NCBI GenBank assembly: GCA_903850425.1
Contig: CAINLR010000059.1
Location: 18,793-82,792 of the forward strand
Length of the DNA stretch: 64,000 nucleotides
Origin: an uncultured Verrucomicrobia subdivision 3 bacterium
GTDB taxonomy: Bacteria > Verrucomicrobiota > Verrucomicrobiia > Limisphaerales > UBA11358
Direction of reading: 5' to 3'
A program made the translations under genes and the position numbers. The notes beneath the pieces were generated by a model, which did not search any database, was not told the DNA's origin, and saw only the letters and a list, made by a program, of their open reading frames with translations. Of this stretch, positions 43,469 to 51,187 are shown piece by piece; position 1 is the first letter of the stretch; each line of letters starts with the position of its first letter.

Positions 43469-43548
43469 AACCGGCGGGGGGCTGGCGGAACCTGATTTCT
43501 TAATTTCAGTCTCGTTACCCCGCCGCCGGCGAATTAAATTAAGCCCGG

Positions 43549-44466
43549 ATGATTTTTCGCGCGCGCCAATTTGAATTCCGTTTTCCACGGCCGGCGCTGG
43601 TCATGGGCGTTGTCAACATCACGCCGGATTCTTTTTCGGACGGCGGGAAATTTCTGGAGGCGGATGCCGCCGTGGCGCACGCGCTGGAACTCGTGGCCCA
43701 AGGTTCGGAAATCCTGGACATCGGCGGCGAATCCACGCGGCCAAACGCCGAGCCGGTCAGTGAAGGGGAAGAACTGCGCCGGGTCATTCCGGTCATCACC
43801 AAGCTGGCAGAAATTCTCAGTCCCGCCGACCCGCACGTCAGCCCGGCCCGGCTTCCCGTGCTGCTTTCGATTGACACGATGAAGCCCGCCGTCGCGCGGG
43901 CCGCTTTGCAGGCGGGCGCGAGCATCGTCAATGATGTCGCGGCCCATCGCACCGACGATGCGATGTGGAAAATTGTCGCCGAATTCCACGCGGGCTACGT
44001 CTGCATGCACGCACCAGGTAGTGGGACAGGCAGCTTGCCGGTCGAGTTGCACCCTCCAACTGGACCGGCTGGAAACCTGTCCCACGATAAAAACATCGTC
44101 CGCGAAGTCCGTGAGTTTTTTTTGGAACGACTGGATAAATTAAACGCGTGCGGCATCGCCTCCGACCAGATTGTGTTCGACCCGGGCATCGGCTTCGGCA
44201 AGACGCTGGAACAGAATTTGTCATTGCTCGCGGGCCTGCGGAGTTTTACAAATTTACCGCGGCCGTTGCTGCTGGGGGTCTCGCGGAAATCGTTCCTCGG
44301 AAAAATATCCGGCGCGGCCGTGGGAAATCGGTTGCCCGCGTCGCTCGCTTGCGCGACTCTGGCGGTGGCCGCCGGCACCCGGATTATCCGCACCCACGAC
44401 GGGGCAGAAACTTGGCAAGCCGTGCGGATGGCGGAAGCGATTTTACAACATGCGCATGTGGACTGA
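43549..44466 (+). CDS. folP: Dihydropteroate synthase
   Basis: A 305-residue TIM barrel for folate synthesis (pABA plus DHPPP). Motifs: RPALVMGVVNITPDSFSDGG, EILDIGGESTRPNAEPVSEG, VLLSIDTMKPAVARAALQAG, SIVNDVAA, DQIVFDPGIGFGKTLEQNLS, LLLGVSRKSFLG and the closing IIRTHDG. A roughly 23-residue segment after YVCMHAPG (SGTGSLPVELHPPTGPAGNL) is encoded by a GTGGGAC-family palindrome and replaces the usual MHMQGTP-type loop. The 3' end overlaps the cdaA start. Confidence 0.95.
   Translation: MIFRARQFEFRFPRPALVMGVVNITPDSFSDGGKFLEADAAVAHALELVAQGSEILDIGGESTRPNAEPVSEGEELRRVIPVITKLAEILSPADPHVSPARLPVLLSIDTMKPAVARAALQAGASIVNDVAAHRTDDAMWKIVAEFHAGYVCMHAPGSGTGSLPVELHPPTGPAGNLSHDKNIVREVREFFLERLDKLNACGIASDQIVFDPGIGFGKTLEQNLSLLAGLRSFTNLPRPLLLGVSRKSFLGKISGAAVGNRLPASLACATLAVAAGTRIIRTHDGAETWQAVRMAEAILQHAHVD
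44018..44086. repeat. GTGGGAC-family palindrome inserted in frame in folP
   Basis: GTGGGACAGGCAGCTTGCCG, TCGAGTTG, then CAACTGGACCGGCTGG and CCTGTCCCAC. The outer arms (GTGGGACAGG/CCTGTCCCAC) and inner arms (AGTTG/CAACT) are perfect. Length is 69 bp, a multiple of three, so the folP frame survives, and the read phase avoids the TAG that the element contains in another phase. Confidence 0.88.
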
Positions 44467-45325
44467 CTTCGAAAAGGGCTGGCAACCCGCGGTGGAGATT
44501 TTCATCCTCGCGGTGCTGATCTATTTCGCCTTCAAGTTCGTGCGCGGCACGCGCGGCTGGCCCGTGGTCATTGGGTTTGTCGTGGTGCTGCTGGCGCTGG
44601 CGCTGGTAACGACGATTCTGGATTTGAAAGTGTTGCGCTGGATGCTCGGCAGCGCTTCCGTCTTCATTGCGCTCGGCGCGCTCGTCATTTTTCAGCCCGA
44701 ACTGCGCCGGATGCTCGCGGAGCTGGGCAACCTGCCGCTCTTCGCCACCACGAGCGAGCAGCGCGAAAGCATTGAAATCATTATCCAAACCTGCGAGCGG
44801 CTGGCGGATGTGAAAATCGGCGCGCTCATCGCGATCGAACAATCCATCCAGTTGCAAGAGGCGGTCGAGGCCGGCATCAAAGTAGATTGCGATGTGACGG
44901 CGGAAATGCTCGAGGCGATTTTCTTTCCCAACAACGCGATTCACGACGGCGGCGTGATCATCAAGGGCGACCGCATCGCCTACGCCGCGTGTATTTTTCC
45001 GCTGACGCAGCGGGCGGATTTGAACAAGTCGCTCGGCACGCGCCATCGCGCGGCCATCGGTTTAAGCGAGGAGACGGATGCGGTCGTCGTGGTCGTGTCC
45101 GAGGAAACCGGCATGATATCGCACGCCTACAAAGGGCAGCTCACGCGCGGGGTTTCGCTGGAGGAATTGCGCGCGTTTCTGTCGCTGGTGATTTTGCGGC
45201 CGGCGCGCTCGAATAATTTTTTCCACTGGCTCCGCTCCAAGTTTGGCGAACGGCACCTGGCCGCCGGCCCGGCGGTCATCACCAAACGCGAACCGCGCCC
45301 GGCGCCGAAACCGGCGAACAAATAA
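44450..45325 (+). CDS. cdaA: Diadenylate cyclase CdaA
   Basis: About 291 residues: three N-terminal membrane helices (VEIFILAVLIYFAFKFVRGT, WPVVIGFVVVLLALALVTTI) and a DisA_N catalytic domain with AIHDGGVIIKGDRIAYAACI (the usual DGA motif reads DGG here), SLGTRHRAAIGLSEETDAVV (RHR motif) and VVVVSEETGMISHAYKGQLT. It makes cyclic di-AMP from ATP. A start at 44450 (MRMWTDF) or 44456 (MWTDF) is possible; both overlap the folP end. The cdaA-cdaR-glmM order is the conserved operon. Confidence 0.94.
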   Translation: MRMWTDFEKGWQPAVEIFILAVLIYFAFKFVRGTRGWPVVIGFVVVLLALALVTTILDLKVLRWMLGSASVFIALGALVIFQPELRRMLAELGNLPLFATTSEQRESIEIIIQTCERLADVKIGALIAIEQSIQLQEAVEAGIKVDCDVTAEMLEAIFFPNNAIHDGGVIIKGDRIAYAACIFPLTQRADLNKSLGTRHRAAIGLSEETDAVVVVVSEETGMISHAYKGQLTRGVSLEELRAFLSLVILRPARSNNFFHWLRSKFGERHLAAGPAVITKREPRPAPKPANK

Positions 45326-45331
45326 TTTTCC

Positions 45332-45730
45332 ATGCTGCGCGAACTATTCATCAAAGACTTCGGCTGGAAATTTTTTTCGTTGCTGCTGGCCGCATTCATC
45401 TGGCTGACGGTGCATAAAATCATTGCCGAACCCAACGGCACGGTGACCATCAGTGACCTTCCGGTTTTCCTCGTCTCCTCGGCGGCGGATGTGCACCTTT
45501 ATCGCGTCGCGCCCGGCACCGTTTCCGTGACCGTCGGCGGCTCACCCGATGCCCTTGCAACCTTGTCCGCGAGTCAAATCCGCGCCACGGTGAACTTCAC
45601 GGAAACGGACACGACCAAGGACTCACGCCGGCAAGTGGATATTTCGGTGCCTTATGGAATTACGCTGCTCAAAGTAGATCCAGCCCAAGTCGGCGTGCTG
45701 ATTCCGCCAGCCTCAATCAAACAACCATGA
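45332..45730 (+). CDS. cdaR: CdaR-like YbbR-domain protein
   Basis: 132 residues: one membrane helix (FFSLLLAAFIWLTVHKIIAE), then a single YbbR-type domain (TVTISDLPVFLVSSAADVHL, GTVSVTVGGSPDALATLSAS, IRATVNFTETDTTK). CdaR regulates CdaA. It is shorter than Firmicute CdaR, which has four YbbR repeats. It sits 6 bp after cdaA and its stop overlaps glmM (ATGA). Confidence 0.85.
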   Translation: MLRELFIKDFGWKFFSLLLAAFIWLTVHKIIAEPNGTVTISDLPVFLVSSAADVHLYRVAPGTVSVTVGGSPDALATLSASQIRATVNFTETDTTKDSRRQVDISVPYGITLLKVDPAQVGVLIPPASIKQP

Positions 45731-47109
45731 CTCCCCACCAAAAAATCTTCGGCACGGACGGCGTGCGCGGAACCGCCAATCTCGAACCCGTCACCGCCGA
45801 AACCGCGTTGAAACTCGGCCGCGCCGCCGCGCATGTTTTCAAAAACCTCGAACGCCAGTCGCGCGGTCGCGGCAAGCACAAGATCGTCATCGGCAAAGAC
45901 ACGCGCCTGTCCGGCTACATGCTCGAAAACGCCATCTCCTCCGGCATTCTTTCAATGGGTGTGGACGTGCTGTTCATCGGGCCGCTGCCCACGCCGGGCG
46001 TGGCCTATGCGACGCGCAGTTTGCGCGCCGATGCGGGCATCGTCATCACCGCCTCGCACAATCCTTATACTGACAACGGCATCAAGTTTTTCCGCGCCGA
46101 CGGCTACAAGCTCGACGACAAGATCGAGAGCGACATCGAAAACCTGGTCTTCACCGGCGACATCGAAAACGTCCGGCCCTCCGCCGATGAGATCGGCAAG
46201 GCCGTCCGCATTGACGACGCGCTGGGTCGCTACATCGAATTTGCCAAGTCCTCTTTTCCCAAGGGCCTCACGCTGGAAGGCCTCAAAATCGTGCTGGATT
46301 GCGGGCATGGCGCGGCTTACAAATCCTCGCCGTGCGTCCTGCGCGAACTGGGCGCGGAAGTCAGCGTTTTCAACCACCACCCCGACGGCAAGAACATCAA
46401 TGAAGGCTGCGGCTCCATGCACCCGGAAGCCGTGTGCCAGCAAGTGGCCGCGTGCGGCGCGCACATCGGCATCGCGCACGACGGTGACGCCGACCGCGTC
46501 TTGCTCTGCGACGAAAAAGGCAATCTGATTGATGGCGACGACATCATGGCCATTGCCGCGCTGGAGATGCTGGCCGAGAAAACGCTCCTCAAAAAAACGT
46601 TGGTCAGCACGGTGATGAGCAATGCCGGCCTCGAAGCCGCCATCAAAAAGGCCGGCGGCAAAATGTTGCGCACCCCCGTCGGCGACAAAAACGTGATTGA
46701 TGAAATGCTGCGCGAGGGTTTCAACTTTGGCGGCGAGCAGAGCGGGCATCTCATTTTTCGCGACTACAGCACGACCGGCGACGGCCTGATCGCCGCGCTG
46801 CAGGTGTTGCGGATCATGAAGGCGAAAGGCACGCCGCTCTCCCAGCTCACCCGCTGCTGGACGCGATTTCCGCAGCTCGTGACCAATGTGAAGGTGCGGG
46901 AGAAACGGCCGTTTGACCAGCTCGCCAGCGTGAACCTGCTCGTGGCCGAGGCGGAAAAGGCCTTGCGAACCCAGGGCGGCCGGGTGCTGCTGCGTTACTC
47001 CGGCACGGAGCCGAAGGTGCGGCTGCTGGTGGAAGGCCGCGACCCCAAAGCCCTGGCCGCGTGGTCCAAAAAAATCTGCGGCGCGATCCAGAAACAGATT
47101 GGCGTTTGA
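45727..47109 (+). CDS. glmM: Phosphoglucosamine mutase
   Basis: A 460-residue alpha-D-phosphohexomutase: KIFGTDGVRGTANLEPVTAE, active-site Ser in VITASHNPYTDNGIKFFRAD, metal-binding IGIAHDGDADRVLLCDEKGN, sugar-binding NFGGEQSGHLIFRDYSTTGD and phosphate-binding VLLRYSGTEPKVRLLVEG. It converts GlcN-6-P to GlcN-1-P for UDP-GlcNAc, which feeds peptidoglycan and LPS. It is the last gene of the folP-cdaA-cdaR-glmM run. Confidence 0.96.
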   Translation: MTPHQKIFGTDGVRGTANLEPVTAETALKLGRAAAHVFKNLERQSRGRGKHKIVIGKDTRLSGYMLENAISSGILSMGVDVLFIGPLPTPGVAYATRSLRADAGIVITASHNPYTDNGIKFFRADGYKLDDKIESDIENLVFTGDIENVRPSADEIGKAVRIDDALGRYIEFAKSSFPKGLTLEGLKIVLDCGHGAAYKSSPCVLRELGAEVSVFNHHPDGKNINEGCGSMHPEAVCQQVAACGAHIGIAHDGDADRVLLCDEKGNLIDGDDIMAIAALEMLAEKTLLKKTLVSTVMSNAGLEAAIKKAGGKMLRTPVGDKNVIDEMLREGFNFGGEQSGHLIFRDYSTTGDGLIAALQVLRIMKAKGTPLSQLTRCWTRFPQLVTNVKVREKRPFDQLASVNLLVAEAEKALRTQGGRVLLRYSGTEPKVRLLVEGRDPKALAAWSKKICGAIQKQIGV

Positions 47110-47214
47110 GCGCCGGCGGAACACCTTGCCGTATCCGGGGCGCCGCCATAAGTGGGGAAACACGGCGCATCCACAGGCACGATGGAGCGCGGCACCCAAC
47201 CGCATGGTTCCGGG

Positions 47215-47982
47215 TTAGTTCACAAACTGCGGTTCAAACACCGGGCCGAGACCGTGTTTGCGCAACAGCTCGCAAAATTTTGCGAGGGCGCGTTTCTCGT
47301 CCTCGGCGAGGTGATAGTGAATGTGCCACTCAAAATAATCGCGGCGAAAATCTTCATCAAACTCCGGTCGGGTGGCGATGATCTGGTCGAGCGTCGCCAT
47401 CCCAAAGCGTTTTGAACTGCGCAGTTCGACCCGCAGTTCACGATTCTCCACGCCGCGCCGCAGCGCCCAGACCGCATAAACAAAGGGTAGATTCGTCAAC
47501 TCCCGCCACGCGGTGCCGAGATCAAAAATCGCGTGCGCATGGGGGGCGCGTTGAAATTCAATCGCAGCATCGCCGATCAACAGGACAAAATCTTTCTCGC
47601 TCGCGGCCGCGTAATTTTCCAGTGGCTTGAACTCCGGCTTCAAGCCGCGCTCGGCCAGCAGGACTTTCAGCAGGTTCACGCTGGTGAGGGATGCGGTGTC
47701 GCAGAAAACTTCCTGCGCTTCGGCCAGCGGTTTTTTGTGCGCAAGAAAAACGCTGTAAACTTCGCCGAGCGAGGCGATGGCCACACCGTCGAGGATGTCG
47801 TAGCGGTCGTGGAGCAGGACTTCGGTGACGCTGACGAGGGCGGCGTCGAGTTCGTCGCGGCGGAGCATTGCGGCCAGCCGGGCGGGCGTGGCGAAAGTGA
47901 TTTCGTTCTCCATGCCACGCGTGAGCGGCACGGCGTTCAGATAAGACACCGAGCCGATGCGGAATTGGGTCTTGGTTTCCAC
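47215..47982 (-). CDS. mqnA: Chorismate dehydratase MqnA (futalosine pathway)
   Basis: 255 residues: FRIGSVSYLNAVPLTRGMEN at the N-terminus, DAALVSVTEVLLHDRYDILD, VAIASLGEVYSVFLAHKK, FCDTASLTSVNLLKVLLAER, FVLLIGDAAIEFQRAPHAHA and AWRELTNLPFVYAVWALRRG: the MqnA/MqnD periplasmic-binding-protein fold with the chorismate dehydratase pattern. It makes 3-[(1-carboxyvinyl)oxy]benzoate, the first step of futalosine menaquinone synthesis. The start is a GTG at 47982. Later steps: mqnE lies at 49880-51049; MqnB, MqnC and MqnD are not here. Confidence 0.92.
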   Translation of the reverse strand: METKTQFRIGSVSYLNAVPLTRGMENEITFATPARLAAMLRRDELDAALVSVTEVLLHDRYDILDGVAIASLGEVYSVFLAHKKPLAEAQEVFCDTASLTSVNLLKVLLAERGLKPEFKPLENYAAASEKDFVLLIGDAAIEFQRAPHAHAIFDLGTAWRELTNLPFVYAVWALRRGVENRELRVELRSSKRFGMATLDQIIATRPEFDEDFRRDYFEWHIHYHLAEDEKRALAKFCELLRKHGLGPVFEPQFVN

Positions 47983-48030
47983 TTACCCGGAGCGTAGTAA
48001 ATTTCGGCGCGCGAAACCAGCCGGGAAAAC

Positions 48031-49107
48031 TCAGTCGCCCAGACAAATGCCGAGCGAGCGCGTGGCATGGACGAAACCTTCATCCAGCGGCACCGTGCGC
48101 AACCGGCCGGTGGCTTCCGCGAGCGGCACGCTTTCCACAAATTTTCCGTTGTGCGCCACCATCCGGCCGAAGCGGCCTTCGGTGATCAGCTCCACGGCTT
48201 TCGCGCCGAACAGGGTGCAGAGCACGCGGTCCATGAACGTGGGGCTGCCGCCGCGTTGCAGATGGCCGAGCACCATCACGCGGGTTTCTTTGCCGGTGCG
48301 CTTCTCGACTTCCGCCGCGACGACGGCACCAATCCCGCCGAGCCGCGCCTCGCGGTTTTGCTGCTGGGCGCCGGCGGTGACATAATCGCCGCCCGCCGGT
48401 TTCGCGCCCTCGGCGGCGATGATGAGCGTAAAATGTTTACCCTTTTTCGCGCGTTCGGTGACGGCGGTGCAAATGGACTCGTAATGAAACGGAATTTCGG
48501 GAATCAAAATGACATCCGCCCCGCCGGCCAGTCCCGCGTAGAGCGCAATCCAGCCGGCATAGCGCCCCATCACTTCGAGCACCATCACGCGGTTGTGGCT
48601 TTCCGCCGTCGTGTGCAGGCGATCCAGCGCGTCGGTCGCACAGGCTACCGCCGAATCAAATCCGAACGTGATCGTGGTCGCGGCGAGATCGTTGTCAATC
48701 GTCTTGGGCACGCCGACGATGGGAATGCCCGCCTCGTGCATTTGTTGCGCGATGCTCAACGAGCCGTCGCCGCCGACGGAGACGAGCGCGGAGATGCCCA
48801 GATCCGCCATGCCTTGCTTGGTGGCGTCGAGCAATTCCTTCGGGAGCTGGCGCGTCTCGCCGTGGCCGGTCTTGGCGGAAAACTGGCCGCGATTGGCCGT
48901 GCCCAGAATCGTGCCGCCGCGCACCAGCAGGCCGTCGAGTGCCTTGTAATCGAGCACGCGATAATTCTGCGGTGCGAGCAGACCGTCAAAGCCGCCGATG
49001 ATGCCGAGGGTTTCCCAGCCGCGTTTGGCGGCGGTTTTGGCGACCGAGCGAATCACGGCGTTCAAGCCGGGACAGTCGCCACCGCCGGTGACAATGCCGA
49101 TTTTCAT
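48031..49107 (-). CDS. 6-phosphofructokinase (PfkA family)
   Basis: A 358-residue phosphofructokinase: IGIVTGGGDCPGLNAVIRSV, VSVGGDGSLSIAQQMHEAGI, IVGVPKTIDNDLAATTITFG with catalytic Asp in TIDND, RVMVLEVMGRYAGWIALYAG, ILIPEIPFHYESICTAVTER and VMVLGHLQRGGSPTFMDRVL. GGDGS (Gly) argues for ATP as phosphate donor, whereas the Lys of PKTIDND is common in PPi-type enzymes; mixed combinations occur in group III. The ATG at 49107 begins MKIGIVTGGG; upstream in-frame sequence is discarded. It is 48 bp upstream of mqnA on the same strand. Confidence 0.93.
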   Translation of the reverse strand: MKIGIVTGGGDCPGLNAVIRSVAKTAAKRGWETLGIIGGFDGLLAPQNYRVLDYKALDGLLVRGGTILGTANRGQFSAKTGHGETRQLPKELLDATKQGMADLGISALVSVGGDGSLSIAQQMHEAGIPIVGVPKTIDNDLAATTITFGFDSAVACATDALDRLHTTAESHNRVMVLEVMGRYAGWIALYAGLAGGADVILIPEIPFHYESICTAVTERAKKGKHFTLIIAAEGAKPAGGDYVTAGAQQQNREARLGGIGAVVAAEVEKRTGKETRVMVLGHLQRGGSPTFMDRVLCTLFGAKAVELITEGRFGRMVAHNGKFVESVPLAEATGRLRTVPLDEGFVHATRSLGICLGD

Positions 49108-49407
49108 TTTGATTGGTAATCGGCAGAATTCCCCAAGGCTTGATCTTTTACCAGCGTTAATTCCAGTTCGCGTTCCAGCGGAGAATAATCCGGCCTGCGC
49201 CACCAGGGAAAATTAGCCAGCGCCGCCGTGGCCGGTGGACAATTTTTGTTTTGTATTTGGCAAAATAACAGGTGGCCGCCGCCGCCGTTCTTGAAACCAT
49301 AAGGGCGAAAACAACGGATTACCGGGGCATCAACCGTCAAGGCCGCCCGTCCGTGGCGGCCGGCCCGGGGGCCAACCCACGGCAAACCAATCAACCTGCA
49401 TTCCACT

Positions 49408-49815
49408 ATGCTGCAATGGACAGAACAGTTCGCGACCGGGTCCAGCAATCTGGACTACCAACACCAGACGTTGATTGACACCCTCAACGATCTGGAAAAG
49501 CTGCTGGCGATCGCGAGTCCGACCCGGGAAGATTGCGAATTCATCGCGCACACGGTCGGTTTTCTGGAGCGCTATGCCGACAAGCATTTCAAGTGCGAGG
49601 AGCAATGCATGGAATTTTTCCGGTGTCCGACCCATGTGAAAAACAAGCAGGCGCACGGTGAATTCATGACATTTTTCCGCCAGTTTAAGGAACACAATCA
49701 AAGCCAGGGTTTCCCCCGGGAGCGGGTGGTGACGCTGCACGAAACCATCCACCAGTGGATCATGGATCATATCCTGCACGTTGACACCCAGCTCCGGCCG
49801 TGCATCAAAGGGTGA
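49408..49815 (+). CDS. Bacteriohemerythrin
   Basis: A 135-residue four-helix protein with the hemerythrin metal set: His in SNLDYQHQTLIDTLNDLEK, His in FLERYADKHFKCEEQCMEFF, His in NKQAHGEFMTFFRQFKEHNQ and the final HETIHQWIMDHILHVDTQL. It binds O2 at a di-iron centre, for oxygen storage, delivery or sensing. It has no fused signalling domain. It sits alone between divergent pfk and convergent mqnE, so the physiological partner is unknown. Confidence 0.92.
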   Translation: MLQWTEQFATGSSNLDYQHQTLIDTLNDLEKLLAIASPTREDCEFIAHTVGFLERYADKHFKCEEQCMEFFRCPTHVKNKQAHGEFMTFFRQFKEHNQSQGFPRERVVTLHETIHQWIMDHILHVDTQLRPCIKG

Positions 49816-49879
49816 CCTTTGCTCAGGAAGTCGCCTCGTTTTCAAATACGGCAGCTCCTTCGATACGCTTCTGAAGAAG

Positions 49880-51049
49880 TCACGCCGTCGCCAAATTATC
49901 TTCCAACACTTTCGAGTGCGCGGGATTTTCCGTGGCTTCGGCGGCGGGCGCGTTTTCCAGAACTTTGATCGGCTCGTAAAAGGTATTCCGTTGCACGGGC
50001 GTCCGGCCGGTTTCGCGAATGGCTTTGATCATGTCGGCTTCGGTCTGCAACTGCGGCGAGGTCGCGCCGGCCATGTGGAAGATGTGTTCCTCGATGATCG
50101 TGCCGTGGAGGTCGTCTGCGCCGTAGCTCAACGCCACTTGCGCGAGCTTCATGCCGAGGCCGACCCAATACGCCGTGAGGTGCGGAAAATTGTCGAGGTA
50201 GATGCGGCTGACGGCAATCGTGCGCAGCGAATCGAAGCCGGTCGGCGGCGTCGTGACGGGGATGTCGTTGTTCTCCGGCTGATACGCGAGCGGAATCAGC
50301 GCGGTGAAGCCGTGCGTCTCGTCCTGCAACGCGCGCAATTGCCGCAAATGATCCACGCGGTCGGCCAGGCTCTCGACGTGGCCGTAAAGCATGGTGCAGG
50401 TGCTGCGACCGCCGAGCTTGTGCCATTGGCGATGCACGTCCAGATATTCCTCGGCGGATTCCTTGCCCTTGGCAATGGCGCTGCGGACTTCCTTGCGGAA
50501 AATCTCCGCGCCGCCGCCGGTAAGCGAATCCAGACCGGCGGCTTTCAATTCCGTGAGCGTTTCCACGACGGATTTCTTGGCGAGCCAGGCGAGATGGAGA
50601 ATTTCAATCGCGGTGAAACATTTCAATTGGAGGCGAGCATCCAGCGCCTTCAACGCCTTCAGCATATCCGTGTAATAGCTGAACGGCAGCGACGGATGCA
50701 ATCCGCCGACGATGTGTAGCTCCGTGATGCCGAGTTTCAACGCCGCGCGCGCCTTGGCGACAATTTCCTCGATTGAAAGCTGGAAGCCATCGGCGTCGCG
50801 CTTCTTCTTGGCGAACGAGCAGAACTGGCAGGAGAGGATGCAGTAGTTCGAGTAGTTGATGTAGCGGTTGATGATGTAGCTGGCGCGGTTGCCCACTTGG
50901 CGTTGCCGCACGAAATCGGCGATGGCCCCGAGGGCATTCAAGTCTTTGGTCTCAAACAGCCGCAGGGCATCGGCCTCGGAAATGCGTGTGCCCGCCACGA
51001 CTTTCTCGTAAAGATCGCGGAGTTCGCTGCGTTGAATGAAAAAATTCAC
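49880..51049 (-). CDS. mqnE: Aminofutalosine synthase MqnE (radical SAM)
   Basis: 389 residues. Radical-SAM cluster CILSCQFC (C-x3-C-x2-C) within NYCILSCQFCSFAKKKRDAD; LGITELHIVGGLHPSLPFSY, LDSLTGGGAEIFRKEVRSAI and CTMLYGHVESLADRVDHLRQ follow, with DNFPHLTAYWVGLGMKLAQV and GADDLHGTIIEEHIFHMAGA near the end. The order and HxxGGLHP/LTGGGAEIF wording fit MqnE, which joins SAM-derived adenosyl to the MqnA product. MqnC is similar, but MqnE is the better match. Confidence 0.93.
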   Translation of the reverse strand: MNFFIQRSELRDLYEKVVAGTRISEADALRLFETKDLNALGAIADFVRQRQVGNRASYIINRYINYSNYCILSCQFCSFAKKKRDADGFQLSIEEIVAKARAALKLGITELHIVGGLHPSLPFSYYTDMLKALKALDARLQLKCFTAIEILHLAWLAKKSVVETLTELKAAGLDSLTGGGAEIFRKEVRSAIAKGKESAEEYLDVHRQWHKLGGRSTCTMLYGHVESLADRVDHLRQLRALQDETHGFTALIPLAYQPENNDIPVTTPPTGFDSLRTIAVSRIYLDNFPHLTAYWVGLGMKLAQVALSYGADDLHGTIIEEHIFHMAGATSPQLQTEADMIKAIRETGRTPVQRNTFYEPIKVLENAPAAEATENPAHSKVLEDNLATA

Positions 51050-51187
51050 ACCTGAGCATGACTGAAATCAGCGCTTTTGGCAAATTTACGGTGGAAAACA
51101 AATCTGGCCGCCAACCGTAATCCGGGTTTGTATATCTTTAGATTTTCTGCAACTTTTCGCGGCTCGGTTTGTTGAAACTAAACCAGA

